DNA of 64,000 bases from Microbulbifer sp. YPW16. Lineage in GTDB: Bacteria > Pseudomonadota > Gammaproteobacteria > Pseudomonadales > Cellvibrionaceae. The DNA lies in contig NZ_CP089928.1 in the NCBI RefSeq assembly GCF_021290385.1, positions 1,100,501-1,164,500 on the forward strand. Direction: 5' to 3'. Positions 56,501 to 63,816 of this stretch are shown here, in pieces. How positions within the stretch are numbered: the first letter of the stretch is position 1; every line of letters starts with the position of its first letter. Below the pieces are notes generated by a model. It made no database searches. It was not told the origin of the DNA and was given only the letters and a program-made list of their open reading frames with translations. A program made the position numbers and the translations under genes.

Positions 56501-56548
56501 ATGCGCTCTGCGGCTTAACCGGTCATCTTGCCGAATTGAAGAAAACAA
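53537..56548 (-). CDS. Membrane MASE1-PAS-PAS-GGDEF-EAL cyclic-di-GMP signalling protein
   Basis: A 1003-residue sensor that can in principle both make and break cyclic-di-GMP. The N-terminal 300 residues hold about eight hydrophobic helices of MASE1 type. Two PAS domains follow (about 310-430 and 435-560; for example RIGVLVVSLEGRVRQVNRS and DAVISTDAQMRVNYMN). The GGDEF domain has an intact active site RLGGDEF (about 647-651). The usual inhibitory RxxD site reads QKAD, so product inhibition is probably absent. The EAL domain (about 760-1000) has EFLLR in place of EALLR but keeps the metal and catalytic positions: the Asn of LNIS, EITET, DDFGNG, IKIDGSF, AEYVED and VQGYHVG. It lies 85 nt downstream of the kinase gene on the same strand. 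Confidence 0.92.
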   Translation of the reverse strand: MFSSIRQDDRLSRRAHSSALWESALALAMLSAALIVFCKKALSADDGAAFLWLADAVAIAYLYRHPVRHWPVLFASFFTASFFAVLWLGLEWLSAVEYTLASLAEIAVAAVLLRKFCPRHDYFSGIRHWLRFVVVSAIVPPLSSASIGSYFVVLNTGAAFTEVFPLWYAADAMGILILLPVLLLYEDANGFRGNWAGWGHCTLVTIAVTALTLVLLEYKSYPFVFISLALVWAATVLNLLASLVVICVVTIAMAGHLTGISGWPKPAGPGVEIPQFGLVLATFAAVMPAYLVAVFTNIERRRSARAVEMESSFRDAVESSRIGVLVVSLEGRVRQVNRSFCDFLGYPEGEILGRSVLDFTHPEDMERSRDLLEKFSANSGQSLCLEKRYSHREGHPVWGELRASVARNIRGEALYILAQVEDIDWRKRSEQGLLEAKERLQVTLASITDAVISTDAQMRVNYMNPMAENLTGWLGRDAEGRPLDAVCHVEGDEDGPDLSTAVASCLGQSRVIFGSGDASLTSLSGHRYDITWSVSPLRRHEGDLLGTVLVIQDVSQQRELIRQLSYKASHDDLTGLPNRDAFKRALQEATREALEDNACHSLVYLDLDRFKLVNDSAGHIAGDDLLRQVSKCLRGHLQKADSVARLGGDEFGLLLRYCDRERARERCQALLGQIAALRFPWNNRVYDVGASAGITEINSRNHHPGDLLSQADVACFSAKRARRGSVMTYDLGKSAAADQHREIMMASVIRDAIDSGRFSLHMQPIAEAANTGRVSHYEFLLRMYDDSGQLLMPDSFVPAAERYGLMLAIDRWVVDETLVKNGGAIAAAGFSFALNISADALGDEGFQFYLLGVLERTPVPRGRISFEITETAIISHMDSASRFVTELRRLGCRIALDDFGNGLSSFGYLKSFTIDYIKIDGSFVRQVEENFVDLIIVESIHQIAQRLGARTVAEYVEDEATLRRMASLGVNLVQGYHVGHPRPLEEFLRDRLPGREGYTTETA

Positions 56549-56633
56549 TGGTTTCCCGCCCTATTATCCTGGTAGCCGCCAATAACGGCTGAATCCTGAC
56601 TGATAGCCTTTCCCCGCGCCACACACCGTCATT

Positions 56634-58610
56634 TCAGGCCTGCAGCAGGCGCTTGAGTTGTCGTGCCAGCTGCACCAGGTCAAAAGCTGCAGGCAGGTGA
56701 TCGGGGCCGCCGCCCTCTCCCGGCTCCCCTACCCGGATAAACGCAACACTACCGGTCAGCGGGTCTTCCCGCAGGATACGTCGCATATCGTCGGCGGACA
56801 TGCCTGGCATACCGGACTCAAACAACACTGCATCCACTTTACGGGTCCGCGCCATAAAAATCGCCTCAACCGCATCGGTCGCGGCAACCAGTTGCACCTG
56901 CTCGGAATCTCCCAGGAGCACTCGCAACCGCTCGAGTTCGGAGGGACGGTTATCCACCAGCATCAGCTGGCACGGGGGCAGCTGCACGGGCGTACCGGCA
57001 TGGGCTGGCATCTGGATCACTTCCGGCGCTGCGTCGATCAACGGAAAGTCGATCCAGAATATTGACCCCTGGTCCTCGTGACTGTCGAAGTCAATTCGCC
57101 CGCCCATCGCCTCTGTCAGGCGCTTGGCAATCGCCAGGCCCACGCCCGTCCCCTCTATTTGACCACGTTCCGCACCGAGGCGATTGAACGGCTCGAACAC
57201 CTCGGCACGCCGACTCTCCGCAATTCCCTTACCGGTATCCAGGATGCTCAGGCGCAACCAGCCCTCCGCTTGCGGGGAAAAGTTGATCACTACCCGGCCG
57301 TTTTCCCGGTTGTACTTGACCGCGTTACCGGCAAGATTCAGGACGACCTGCTTGAAGCGCACCGGGTCAGCACAAATATACGCAGACTCCCACCCCAGCG
57401 GCTCGAAGATCACACTCACTTTACGGGTCTCGGCCAGGGGTTCCAGCAACCGCTTACAGTCCTCAACCAGCGCCGCGGGCTTGATCGGCTCCATGGAGGG
57501 CGCCAGGCGCTGGCTGTCAATACGGGCCAGCTCGAGCACATCCCCTACCAGGTGCAACAGGTGCTGGCCGGCACGGCGAATTTCACCGAGGCGCTGGCGC
57601 TGGTCCGGGTTGAGGCTCATTTCCAGTTCGACCATCTGGCTGTAACCCAGGATCGAATTCAGGGGAGTGCGGAGTTCGTGGCTCAGGCTGAGCAGCAATT
57701 CCGCCCGCACGGTACTCTCCTTGCGCTCGCTATCCAGCTCGCGCTCCAGGCGCTGCTGGGCCTCCCGGTACCCGGTGACGTCCTGGGCCAGTCCGAGCAC
57801 GCGAACCGGCCTGCCTTCGCTGTTCTTCTGCAATTGCCCCCGGCAACGCACCCAGATGATTCCCCCATCGCGATGCCAGAGCCGGAATTCCACGTCCAGG
57901 GGCAACTGTTCCGAGATATGGTCGTGAAAAGCGCGTTCAGCGCGGGGCAGGTCTTCTGGCAGGATGCGCGACTTCCAGAGTTTCAGGGCACTGCGGGCAT
58001 CCCGGTCTATGTGGTCGCTGTCGTAACCCAGCATGGACCAGCATGCCAGGTCCATCACCACCTCGTCCGCGAGCAGGTCCCACTCCCACAGGCCATCGCC
58101 CACCGCGCCCAGGGTCCAGAGGGCCCGCTCGCCCTGCAGCCCCGACTGGTCGCGCATGGCCAGCGGGTCAGTGAAGTCGGCGCAGCCACCAATAATCACC
58201 ACATTGCCATTTTCGTCACCTGGCACACTCCGTCCCCACCAACGCAACCAGAGTTGCCGGCCGTCACGGGCAAAAGCGCGCACAGTGATATCAAAGGCCC
58301 CGCCCCCTGCGCTGACCCTGCGCCGGGCAACAAGCAGTTTCTCACGATCTTCACTGTGGACCGGGGTGAGTTCCTCCCCCGCCCAGAGGTTTTGCACCGC
58401 CGTGGCACCATCCTCGCCGAACAACGCCCAGATATCGCCGAAAGCGCTACACTGGCCACTATTCGGGTGCCATTCCCACAGGCCACAGTCCACATCGCGT
58501 AGCAGCTGGCGCATATGCAGGATTTGTCGCCGCACCAGCCATGGCGGTGCAGTCCTATCAGCCCCGGGCGGGGACAGCTGCAGGGGGAAATCGGTCACTT
58601 CGACAGGCAT
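56634..58610 (-). CDS. PAS-domain hybrid histidine kinase with degenerate receiver
   Basis: A 658-residue cytoplasmic sensor kinase (no transmembrane segment seen). Two PAS domains (about 35-155 and 160-285, with GLWEWHPNSGQ and GLWEWDLLADE) precede a HisKA domain with phospho-acceptor His in SLSHELRTPLNS (H311). The ATPase domain has NLAGNAVKYN, DTGKGI and GTGVGLAIAKRL. The C-terminal domain (about 547-655) has receiver shape, but the phospho-acceptor Asp is replaced by Glu (E597 in AVLFESGMPGM) and the conserved Lys region reads AFIRVGEP. It therefore probably cannot be phosphorylated and may mimic the activated state. The gene precedes the GGDEF-EAL gene on the same strand. Confidence 0.9.
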   Translation of the reverse strand: MPVEVTDFPLQLSPPGADRTAPPWLVRRQILHMRQLLRDVDCGLWEWHPNSGQCSAFGDIWALFGEDGATAVQNLWAGEELTPVHSEDREKLLVARRRVSAGGGAFDITVRAFARDGRQLWLRWWGRSVPGDENGNVVIIGGCADFTDPLAMRDQSGLQGERALWTLGAVGDGLWEWDLLADEVVMDLACWSMLGYDSDHIDRDARSALKLWKSRILPEDLPRAERAFHDHISEQLPLDVEFRLWHRDGGIIWVRCRGQLQKNSEGRPVRVLGLAQDVTGYREAQQRLERELDSERKESTVRAELLLSLSHELRTPLNSILGYSQMVELEMSLNPDQRQRLGEIRRAGQHLLHLVGDVLELARIDSQRLAPSMEPIKPAALVEDCKRLLEPLAETRKVSVIFEPLGWESAYICADPVRFKQVVLNLAGNAVKYNRENGRVVINFSPQAEGWLRLSILDTGKGIAESRRAEVFEPFNRLGAERGQIEGTGVGLAIAKRLTEAMGGRIDFDSHEDQGSIFWIDFPLIDAAPEVIQMPAHAGTPVQLPPCQLMLVDNRPSELERLRVLLGDSEQVQLVAATDAVEAIFMARTRKVDAVLFESGMPGMSADDMRRILREDPLTGSVAFIRVGEPGEGGGPDHLPAAFDLVQLARQLKRLLQA

Positions 58611-58745
58611 GGCTGGGTCACAGCATTGGTTGTTATTGGGGCTTTACCGGAAGTGAATCACTTATCCGCCTCCAAGAAAAGCCTGATCGATGGCAAGTAC
58701 CGCGACCCGCAGGCAGGCAGGAGTGCCACCACCTGTCGCCTGGGC

Positions 58746-58772
58746 AAAAAAAAGGCCCCGCAATGCGGGGCC
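58746..58772 (-). terminator. Intrinsic terminator of the small-RNA candidate
   Basis: On the minus strand, the perfect stem GGCCCCGC/GCGGGGCC with a 3-nt loop is followed by eight T. No protein gene ends just upstream on that strand, so the terminator must serve a non-coding transcript. Confidence 0.9.
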
Positions 58773-58873
58773 TGAATCAGCGATGATGAGAGAAAACGGG
58801 AAGTCACGCAGTAAAAGCTTTGCCATAAACCCCGTGATGGGTTCCCGTAGCGAGGACCTTTCGGCCGCTCGCA
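58746..58873 (-). ncRNA. Candidate sigma-54-dependent small RNA (about 128 nt), undescribed
   Basis: The predicted start (about 58873) lies 12 nt from the -12 element of a sigma-54 promoter and the RNA ends at an intrinsic terminator. Reading 5' to 3', stem 1 (58872-58850) pairs GCGAG with CTCGC and contains GGCC-GAAA-GGTC with a GNRA loop. Stem 2 pairs 58848-58842 with 58802-58796 (ACGGGAA/TTCCCGT) and continues through a 3-nt bulge into ATCACG/CGTGAC. A single-stranded U/C-rich stretch of about 23 nt (58795-58773, TTTCTCTCATCATCGCTG within it) follows. Stem 3 is the terminator. This is the plan of an Hfq-type regulatory RNA. It matches no small RNA I know (not Qrr, CrcZ, GlmY/Z or RsmY/Z by eye). 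Open frames across it have no ribosome site. Confidence 0.6.
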
Positions 58874-58883
58874 ATCTAGATAA

Positions 58884-58900
58884 TGCAACCGGTATGCCAA
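58884..58900 (-). promoter_or_regulatory. Sigma-54 (-24/-12) promoter
   Basis: The minus-strand TTGGCATACCGGTTGCA fits TGGCACG-N4-TTGCW at ten of twelve positions, with the GG and GC dinucleotides at the required 12-bp offset. It is located so that transcription would begin at about 58873, at the foot of the first RNA stem. Confidence 0.75.
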
Positions 58901-59263
58901 CTTTGGTTTTTTTACGGATTTCCATCCACGGACGGCATGGCGCGGGGTTGGAACAGAGGGCAAAGCCCGCTGCGAAGCCGGATGGCGTGATCAGTACGCT
59001 CAATTTTCACCTCCCCCACGCTATCCTGAACCAATTCAGCCCGGAAACTGGTGCTAACGCACCAAAATCACGCACGCACGACCCCATAGCTGCCACATTT
59101 CGCAAACAGGCCGTGTCGGGCGTGCCTTGGCCCCCGGGATCGGGTAGGATCAAACCAGCAGCGACATCCTCGCACCGACTGGCAATTAGCCACTACCGGG
59201 TGCCCCCAACTACCGGTTCAATCAGGGTGTCGCTGGATGTAGCGCACAATTTAAGGTTGTTCT
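58901..59263. other. Intergenic region upstream of the sigma-54 promoter and of the desaturase gene
   Basis: No supported gene. A 6-4-6 inverted repeat TGGTGC-TAAC-GCACCA (59049-59064) lies about 185 bp upstream of the predicted small-RNA start, in the normal range for a sigma-54 enhancer-binding-protein site. The last 200 bp should also hold the desaturase promoter, but no clear -35/-10 pair was found. AAGG at about 59252-59255 is a possible ribosome site for the desaturase ATG. Confidence 0.45.
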
Positions 59264-60406
59264 ATGAATGCAGTATCCGAGGCCCCGCGTGTCTGGGTCA
59301 CCACAATTCTTTTTGCCAGCACCGCGCTGGCGGCCCTCATCCTGGTGCCGCTGTACGGCCTGATGGTCGGTTACCACTGGTACCAGTGGCTGGCCTTTGC
59401 TGTTTACGGCGCCCTGTGCGGCCTGTCCATCACCGCCGGCTACCACCGCCTGTGGTCCCACCGCACCTACGAGGCCCACTGGTCCCTGCGCCTGCTGTTT
59501 GCGCTGTTCGGTGCCGCCGCGCTGCAGAACAGCGTGCTGGTATGGGGCTCCAGTCACCGCAGGCACCACCGCCATGTGGATGACAACGACCAGGACCCCT
59601 ACTCCGCCCGCCGCGGTTTCTGGTTTTCCCATATCGGCTGGATGTTGCGCGATTACCCCAGTGGTCGCGAGAATTTCGAGAATGCCAAGGACCTGCAGCG
59701 CGACAAGATCGTGATGTGGCAACACAACCACTATATTGCCATCACCCTGGCCATGAACGTGGGCCTGACCTTCCTGCTTGGCTGGGTCACTGGCGACATC
59801 ATCGGCATGATGCTGCTGGCGGGTATCCTGCGGATCGTGGTCAATCACCACACCACGTTCTTCATCAATTCACTCGCCCATATCTGGGGCCGCCGCCCCT
59901 ACACGGACGAGAACACCGCCCGCGATAATGACCTGCTGGCGTTCTTTACCTTTGGCGAGGGGTACCACAACTACCACCATATCTTCCAGACGGACTACCG
60001 CAACGGCATTCGCTGGTATCACTGGGATCCCACCAAGTGGCTGATCCGCACCGCCAGCTGGTTCGGCCTGGCGAGCAACCTGAAGAAAGTGCCGGATATG
60101 CGTATCCACCGCGCCATGCTCACCATGCAATTCAAGCGCGCCGAGCAGAAACTGCAGGAATCCACGCACAAGGAGAGCTGGCGCGAGCTGCTGGAAAAGG
60201 AAGCCCAGGAATTTTCCGCAGCCCTTGGGGAGTGGAAAGAACTGCAGTCACGCCGCTATGAGAATGCCCGCGAACGCCTGCTGGCCAAGTGGGAAAGCGC
60301 GGCCATCCGCACCCGCGTCAAGGAGCTGGAATACAGCATGAAGATGCAGCGCAAGCGCCTGCAGATCATGATGGAACAATTCCATCTCTGTCCCGCCACT
60401 GCCTGA
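59264..60406 (+). CDS. Membrane fatty acyl-CoA (delta-9 type) desaturase
   Basis: Membrane di-iron desaturase that introduces a double bond into acyl chains, altering membrane fluidity. The three histidine boxes are intact: HRLWSH (61-66), HRRHH (98-102) and HNYHH (235, 238-239). Four hydrophobic helices surround them. Downstream of the catalytic domain (from about residue 275) is a 100-residue charged, helical and probably coiled-coil tail (KRAEQKLQEST, SWRELLEKEAQEF, KELEYSMKMQRKRLQ). The enzyme resembles the DesB/DesC acyl-CoA desaturases of Pseudomonas, but no DesT-type regulator gene is adjacent. A strong terminator follows. Confidence 0.93.
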   Translation: MNAVSEAPRVWVTTILFASTALAALILVPLYGLMVGYHWYQWLAFAVYGALCGLSITAGYHRLWSHRTYEAHWSLRLLFALFGAAALQNSVLVWGSSHRRHHRHVDDNDQDPYSARRGFWFSHIGWMLRDYPSGRENFENAKDLQRDKIVMWQHNHYIAITLAMNVGLTFLLGWVTGDIIGMMLLAGILRIVVNHHTTFFINSLAHIWGRRPYTDENTARDNDLLAFFTFGEGYHNYHHIFQTDYRNGIRWYHWDPTKWLIRTASWFGLASNLKKVPDMRIHRAMLTMQFKRAEQKLQESTHKESWRELLEKEAQEFSAALGEWKELQSRRYENARERLLAKWESAAIRTRVKELEYSMKMQRKRLQIMMEQFHLCPATA

Positions 60407-60425
60407 CCGGGCAACCGGCGCAGAC

Positions 60426-60458
60426 AAAAAAGGGCGATCCTCGGATCGCCCTTTTTTT
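60426..60458. terminator. Bidirectional intrinsic terminator after the desaturase gene
   Basis: A 9-bp stem GGGCGATCC/GGATCGCCC is flanked by six A on the left and seven T on the right. It serves the plus-strand desaturase gene and the convergent minus-strand operon ending at 60509. Confidence 0.93.
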
Positions 60459-60508
60459 ATTACTGTACCCTGCGCCAGTCCGGCGGGCGTATCACGGTCG
60501 CGCCCGGC

Positions 60509-61513
60509 TTAATCTGCCCTGGACGCCGCGAACTGTTGCACCGAGTATGCAACGCGCTCTTCCACATTGCGCTCCAGCTCTTCCAGGTCCATGTTTTCAA
60601 TCAGTCGCAGGCGGTTACGCAGCCCCACTCCATTGGCAATCTGGATTGCCAGCCCCGGCCTCGCATTCGCCTCGAGCAGCAACGGGCCGCGCTTGCGGTC
60701 AAGCACGATGTCACACCCCAGGTAGCCGAGCCCGGTCATTTCGTAGCAACTGGATGCCAGGCGCAGCAGGTCACGCCATCCCGGCACCTGTAGTTTGTCG
60801 AAGGGCATCTCCGTATCCGGGTGCTGGTTGATGCGCAGTCCATTCTGCACCGCATGGGAACTGCGACCAGTGGCCAGGTCGATACCCACCCCGACGGCGC
60901 CCTGGTGCAGGTTGGCCTTGCCGTCAGAAGAATGGGTGGAGCAGCGCAGCATCGCCATTACCGGGAAGCCGCGAAATACAATAACGCGGATATCCGGCAC
61001 GCCCTCGAAGGAGTAGTTGTCGAAGACCGGGTCGAAATCCACCAGCGCCTCGATCATCACGCGGTCGGGCTTGCCACCCAGGCTGTACAGGCCACTGTGG
61101 ATGTTGCTGACGTGGCGCAGGATATCCAGTGCTGTAACCCTGGCGCCGGAAGGCTTGATGTACTCATCCCCCTCGCGCCCCACGATCACCAGGATGCCCT
61201 TGCCCCCGGAGCCGCGCGCCGGCTTGATCACAAACTTCCACAGGGGCTCGATGACTTCCATCACACGGGCACGACTGGGCTGGGTCTCGAAGGCTGCAAT
61301 CAGCTCCGGCACCGCGATACCCGCGCGCCGGGCGGCACGCTTGGTATTGAGTTTGTCATCGACAACGGGATAGAGATTACGATCGTTATAGCGTGCAATG
61401 TAGTTCACGTTGCGCGCATTCATCCCCAGCACTCCCATCCGCCGCAGTGCAGAGGGAGAAACCAGGCCACCGCGCAACTTGGCGCCGATCCGGGCAAGGG
61501 AAAAAGTGTTCAT
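60509..61513 (-). CDS. ATP-grasp alpha-L-glutamate ligase-like protein (RimK-related)
   Basis: A 334-residue soluble protein of the RimK-like ATP-grasp group. The ATP-binding features are KFVIKPARGSGGKGILVI (about residue 93 on), the acidic EALVDFDPVFDNYSFEG region, and the metal-binding DIVLDRKRGPLLLEANARPG. It likely joins an amino acid, perhaps glutamate, to an unknown acceptor. It is the last of three tightly packed minus-strand genes: its start directly abuts the stop of the transglutaminase-like gene (0-nt gap). The same trio occurs in other gammaproteobacteria; I recall the names rloA, rloB, rloC from osmotic-tolerance work, but not with certainty. Confidence 0.85.
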   Translation of the reverse strand: MNTFSLARIGAKLRGGLVSPSALRRMGVLGMNARNVNYIARYNDRNLYPVVDDKLNTKRAARRAGIAVPELIAAFETQPSRARVMEVIEPLWKFVIKPARGSGGKGILVIVGREGDEYIKPSGARVTALDILRHVSNIHSGLYSLGGKPDRVMIEALVDFDPVFDNYSFEGVPDIRVIVFRGFPVMAMLRCSTHSSDGKANLHQGAVGVGIDLATGRSSHAVQNGLRINQHPDTEMPFDKLQVPGWRDLLRLASSCYEMTGLGYLGCDIVLDRKRGPLLLEANARPGLAIQIANGVGLRNRLRLIENMDLEELERNVEERVAYSVQQFAASRAD

Positions 61514-63046
61514 TTATCGCACCAGCTGCCGGAAGCGCATCAGCTCACCGAGGCGGAAACCGGTGTAATTGCCGACGATCAGGATCAGGCTCAGCAGTAC
61601 CAGCAGCAGCTCCGGGAAGTTGAACGTCCAGTGCTCGATATAGCGGTTGGTCATCACCCAGAAAGCCAGCACCGCCACCAGCAGGCTGCCGCCCGCCTGG
61701 ACCACCACCTCGTAGGGGCCATCCTCCTCCCAGACGATCGACATCCGCTCGATTGTCCAGGCGAGGATAATCATCGGGAAGAAGGTTACCGTCAGCGCCT
61801 GCTCGATACCCAACTTGTAGCTCACCACGCTGATCGCAGCCATCAAGATCACCACCGTGACCACCACGGCAGCGATCCTCGCCACAAGTAACAGGTTAAG
61901 CCTGCTCAGGTAGAAGCGGACCCAGAGTCCCAGCACCAGGATCAGCACAAAAATTGCCAGCCCCGTCATCAGGCGCGTTTCGATAAAGGCAATGGCCAGC
62001 AGCACCGGCATAAAAGTGCCCGAGGTCCGCAGGCCCACAAACACCCGCAGCAAAACCACTACCAATGCCCCCACCGGAACCAGCAGGATCAGCTTGAAGA
62101 TACTCTGCTGCTCGATGGGCAGGCTGTAAATGGAGAAGTCCACCAGCGCCTCTTTTTCCATGCTGGTACTCAGCATCGCCACATCGCGGGCGGGGACATC
62201 GTTGGAGATGACCGAGAAAGTAACGCGTGAATCACTGCCGCCCTCAACGTCCAGCAGGCTCTTGCCGCCCCGCTGCCAGATAAAGAAGTTCCTGGGCACG
62301 CCCGGGGAACCGCTGCGGGGTTCGAACACCACCCAGCGCTTGCCATCGAAAACCTCCAGCAGGTCCTCGGGGTCCAGCCTGCGGCGATCGTCCTCAAGGT
62401 AGAGCCCGCGAATCCGGTGGGCCGGGATCTCCGCTGCCGAAAGCATCAGCAGTGCCACATCTACCAGCGAGCGGTCCTTGTAATAGCCGAAAATCAGGTT
62501 GCGGTCCTGGTTGCGGGTATCCCCCAGGGAGGTCAGCAGCTGAGTGGTGAAGGTCTCGGTGTCGGAGGAGCGCTCACGGGCGCTGTCCACCATGGAGTAA
62601 ATGGCCTGGCGGACCGCCTCCTGCTCCCGCGCCCCCAGGAACGGCTTGTCCACCTCGGTACTCAGGTCCAGCGGTTGCTCCAGCGCCGCGCCCGGCGTCT
62701 GGTGCACATCCAGCTGGTAGAACAGGGACTGGCTACCGCTGGCGTCACGCCGTGACCAGACCGCGCGATACTCATCGTTGTCACGGATGACGTTGAAACC
62801 GAACCCGGATGAACTGAAGGTTTCTCCCAGAACTTCCATATTGCGCTGTTCGCGCGGCAGGGTGAGCGAAGCCTTCACCGGGCCGCCATCAGCATTGAAG
62901 CGTACCTTCGCCTCGATGGTCCAGACGGTCCGATACTCCCCCGGCAGCAACGGGAAGCCCAGTTCACGGTTCTTGTAGATGGTAAGGGCCGCGCCCATCA
63001 GCGCGAATAAAGCAGCGAGAATATATACCTGAGCGCGTGGCGACAT
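61514..63046 (-). CDS. Inactive transglutaminase/7TM membrane protein
   Basis: A 510-residue inner-membrane protein. An N-terminal helix (AQVYILAALFALMGAALTIY) anchors a periplasmic part. It contains a transglutaminase-like domain at about residues 150-270 (DRSLVDVALLMLSAAEIPAHRIRGL, split from WVVFEPRSG) in which the catalytic Cys position reads Val/Asp, so it is expected to be inactive. The last 200 residues hold seven transmembrane helices. This architecture is the Transglut_i_TM plus 7TM_transglut family. It is the middle gene of the operon with the retropepsin-like lipoprotein (71 nt upstream) and the ATP-grasp ligase. It may sense or pass a signal; the biochemistry is unknown. Confidence 0.87.
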   Translation of the reverse strand: MSPRAQVYILAALFALMGAALTIYKNRELGFPLLPGEYRTVWTIEAKVRFNADGGPVKASLTLPREQRNMEVLGETFSSSGFGFNVIRDNDEYRAVWSRRDASGSQSLFYQLDVHQTPGAALEQPLDLSTEVDKPFLGAREQEAVRQAIYSMVDSARERSSDTETFTTQLLTSLGDTRNQDRNLIFGYYKDRSLVDVALLMLSAAEIPAHRIRGLYLEDDRRRLDPEDLLEVFDGKRWVVFEPRSGSPGVPRNFFIWQRGGKSLLDVEGGSDSRVTFSVISNDVPARDVAMLSTSMEKEALVDFSIYSLPIEQQSIFKLILLVPVGALVVVLLRVFVGLRTSGTFMPVLLAIAFIETRLMTGLAIFVLILVLGLWVRFYLSRLNLLLVARIAAVVVTVVILMAAISVVSYKLGIEQALTVTFFPMIILAWTIERMSIVWEEDGPYEVVVQAGGSLLVAVLAFWVMTNRYIEHWTFNFPELLLVLLSLILIVGNYTGFRLGELMRFRQLVR

Positions 63047-63117
63047 TCGCCAATCCCCATATTCATGATTGGACGGCGCCGGTTCGTGCGCGGCAGCCGC
63101 CAGATTGATAGCCAGTG

Positions 63118-63816
63118 TTATTTTGCGACGGGAAGCCGGGGCTCACCCTGGACCTCGCGGCGGCTGACATCAACGACAGCGGCATCCTTGAGGAAGTTAC
63201 GGCCCACCAACAGTGGGTGGTCCATCCCGCTGCGCTCGGTCAGGTTGACCTCGACCATGTGGGTCACATCGCCGACGGTAAGGCTCATATTGACAATCGG
63301 CCGCCGCTGGCTGCCAAAGCCGGGCCTTTCCACCCGCACCTGGCGCTTGATCGGCAACTCCACGGTAACCGGCTCGTCATCCCCGGGCGTAGACACCAGG
63401 AAGCGAACCCAGTCCTTGCCATCACGCTCGAACGGCTTGAGTTCCTTGACGCTGAGGGAGGAGGTCGGTGCCCCCGTATCAATCAGGGCCTTGAGGGTTA
63501 CGCCACCGGGCTCCAGTGCCACGATTTCCACTTCCCCCAACACCAGCTTGTCCTTGGCGACGGGCACTTCGACTACTTTCTCGTAGGTCCGTTCGATCAC
63601 CCGCTCGACAACCTTCACTTCCGGCTCGGCGCACACCACTTCCTGCGGCTCCGGGCACTGGGCAGCCGCCCCTGCCGGCGGGACGGTCCCCTCCGGGGGC
63701 TGCTCCGGCATCACCGCCCCGGGCTCTTCCGACCAGGGCCCGCGCAGTGTGAAGGACTCGCATCCCACGATTAATTGTGAGGCCAGCAACAGACATAAAA
63801 TGGGAAAAAACCGCAT
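63118..63816 (-). CDS. Retropepsin-like aspartic peptidase lipoprotein (RimK-associated Zn_protease family)
   Basis: A 232-residue predicted lipoprotein: MRFFPILCLLLASQLIVGC gives a lipobox with Cys19. A Pro/Glu-rich linker (about 25-60) and a charged strand (KVVERVIERTYEKVVEVP) lead to a retropepsin-like domain. Its catalytic-type motif is LIDTGAPTSSLS, with D113 as the likely active Asp of a homodimer. The C-terminal MDHPLLVGRNFLKDAAVVDVSR fits the family, in which a late GRNFL strand is typical. It is the first gene of the operon with the inactive transglutaminase/7TM and ATP-grasp genes. The target peptide or protein is not known. Confidence 0.87.
   Translation of the reverse strand: MRFFPILCLLLASQLIVGCESFTLRGPWSEEPGAVMPEQPPEGTVPPAGAAAQCPEPQEVVCAEPEVKVVERVIERTYEKVVEVPVAKDKLVLGEVEIVALEPGGVTLKALIDTGAPTSSLSVKELKPFERDGKDWVRFLVSTPGDDEPVTVELPIKRQVRVERPGFGSQRRPIVNMSLTVGDVTHMVEVNLTERSGMDHPLLVGRNFLKDAAVVDVSRREVQGEPRLPVAK

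Noticed and set aside
58662-59003. 113-codon minus-strand frame over the small-RNA region
   Set aside because: It reads straight through a strong intrinsic terminator and the sigma-54 element, and its translation shows no family features.
59049-59064. NtrC binding site
   Set aside because: The half-sites are in the opposite order to the NtrC consensus (which has GCACC first and GGTGC second), so the palindrome was reported only as an unassigned inverted repeat.
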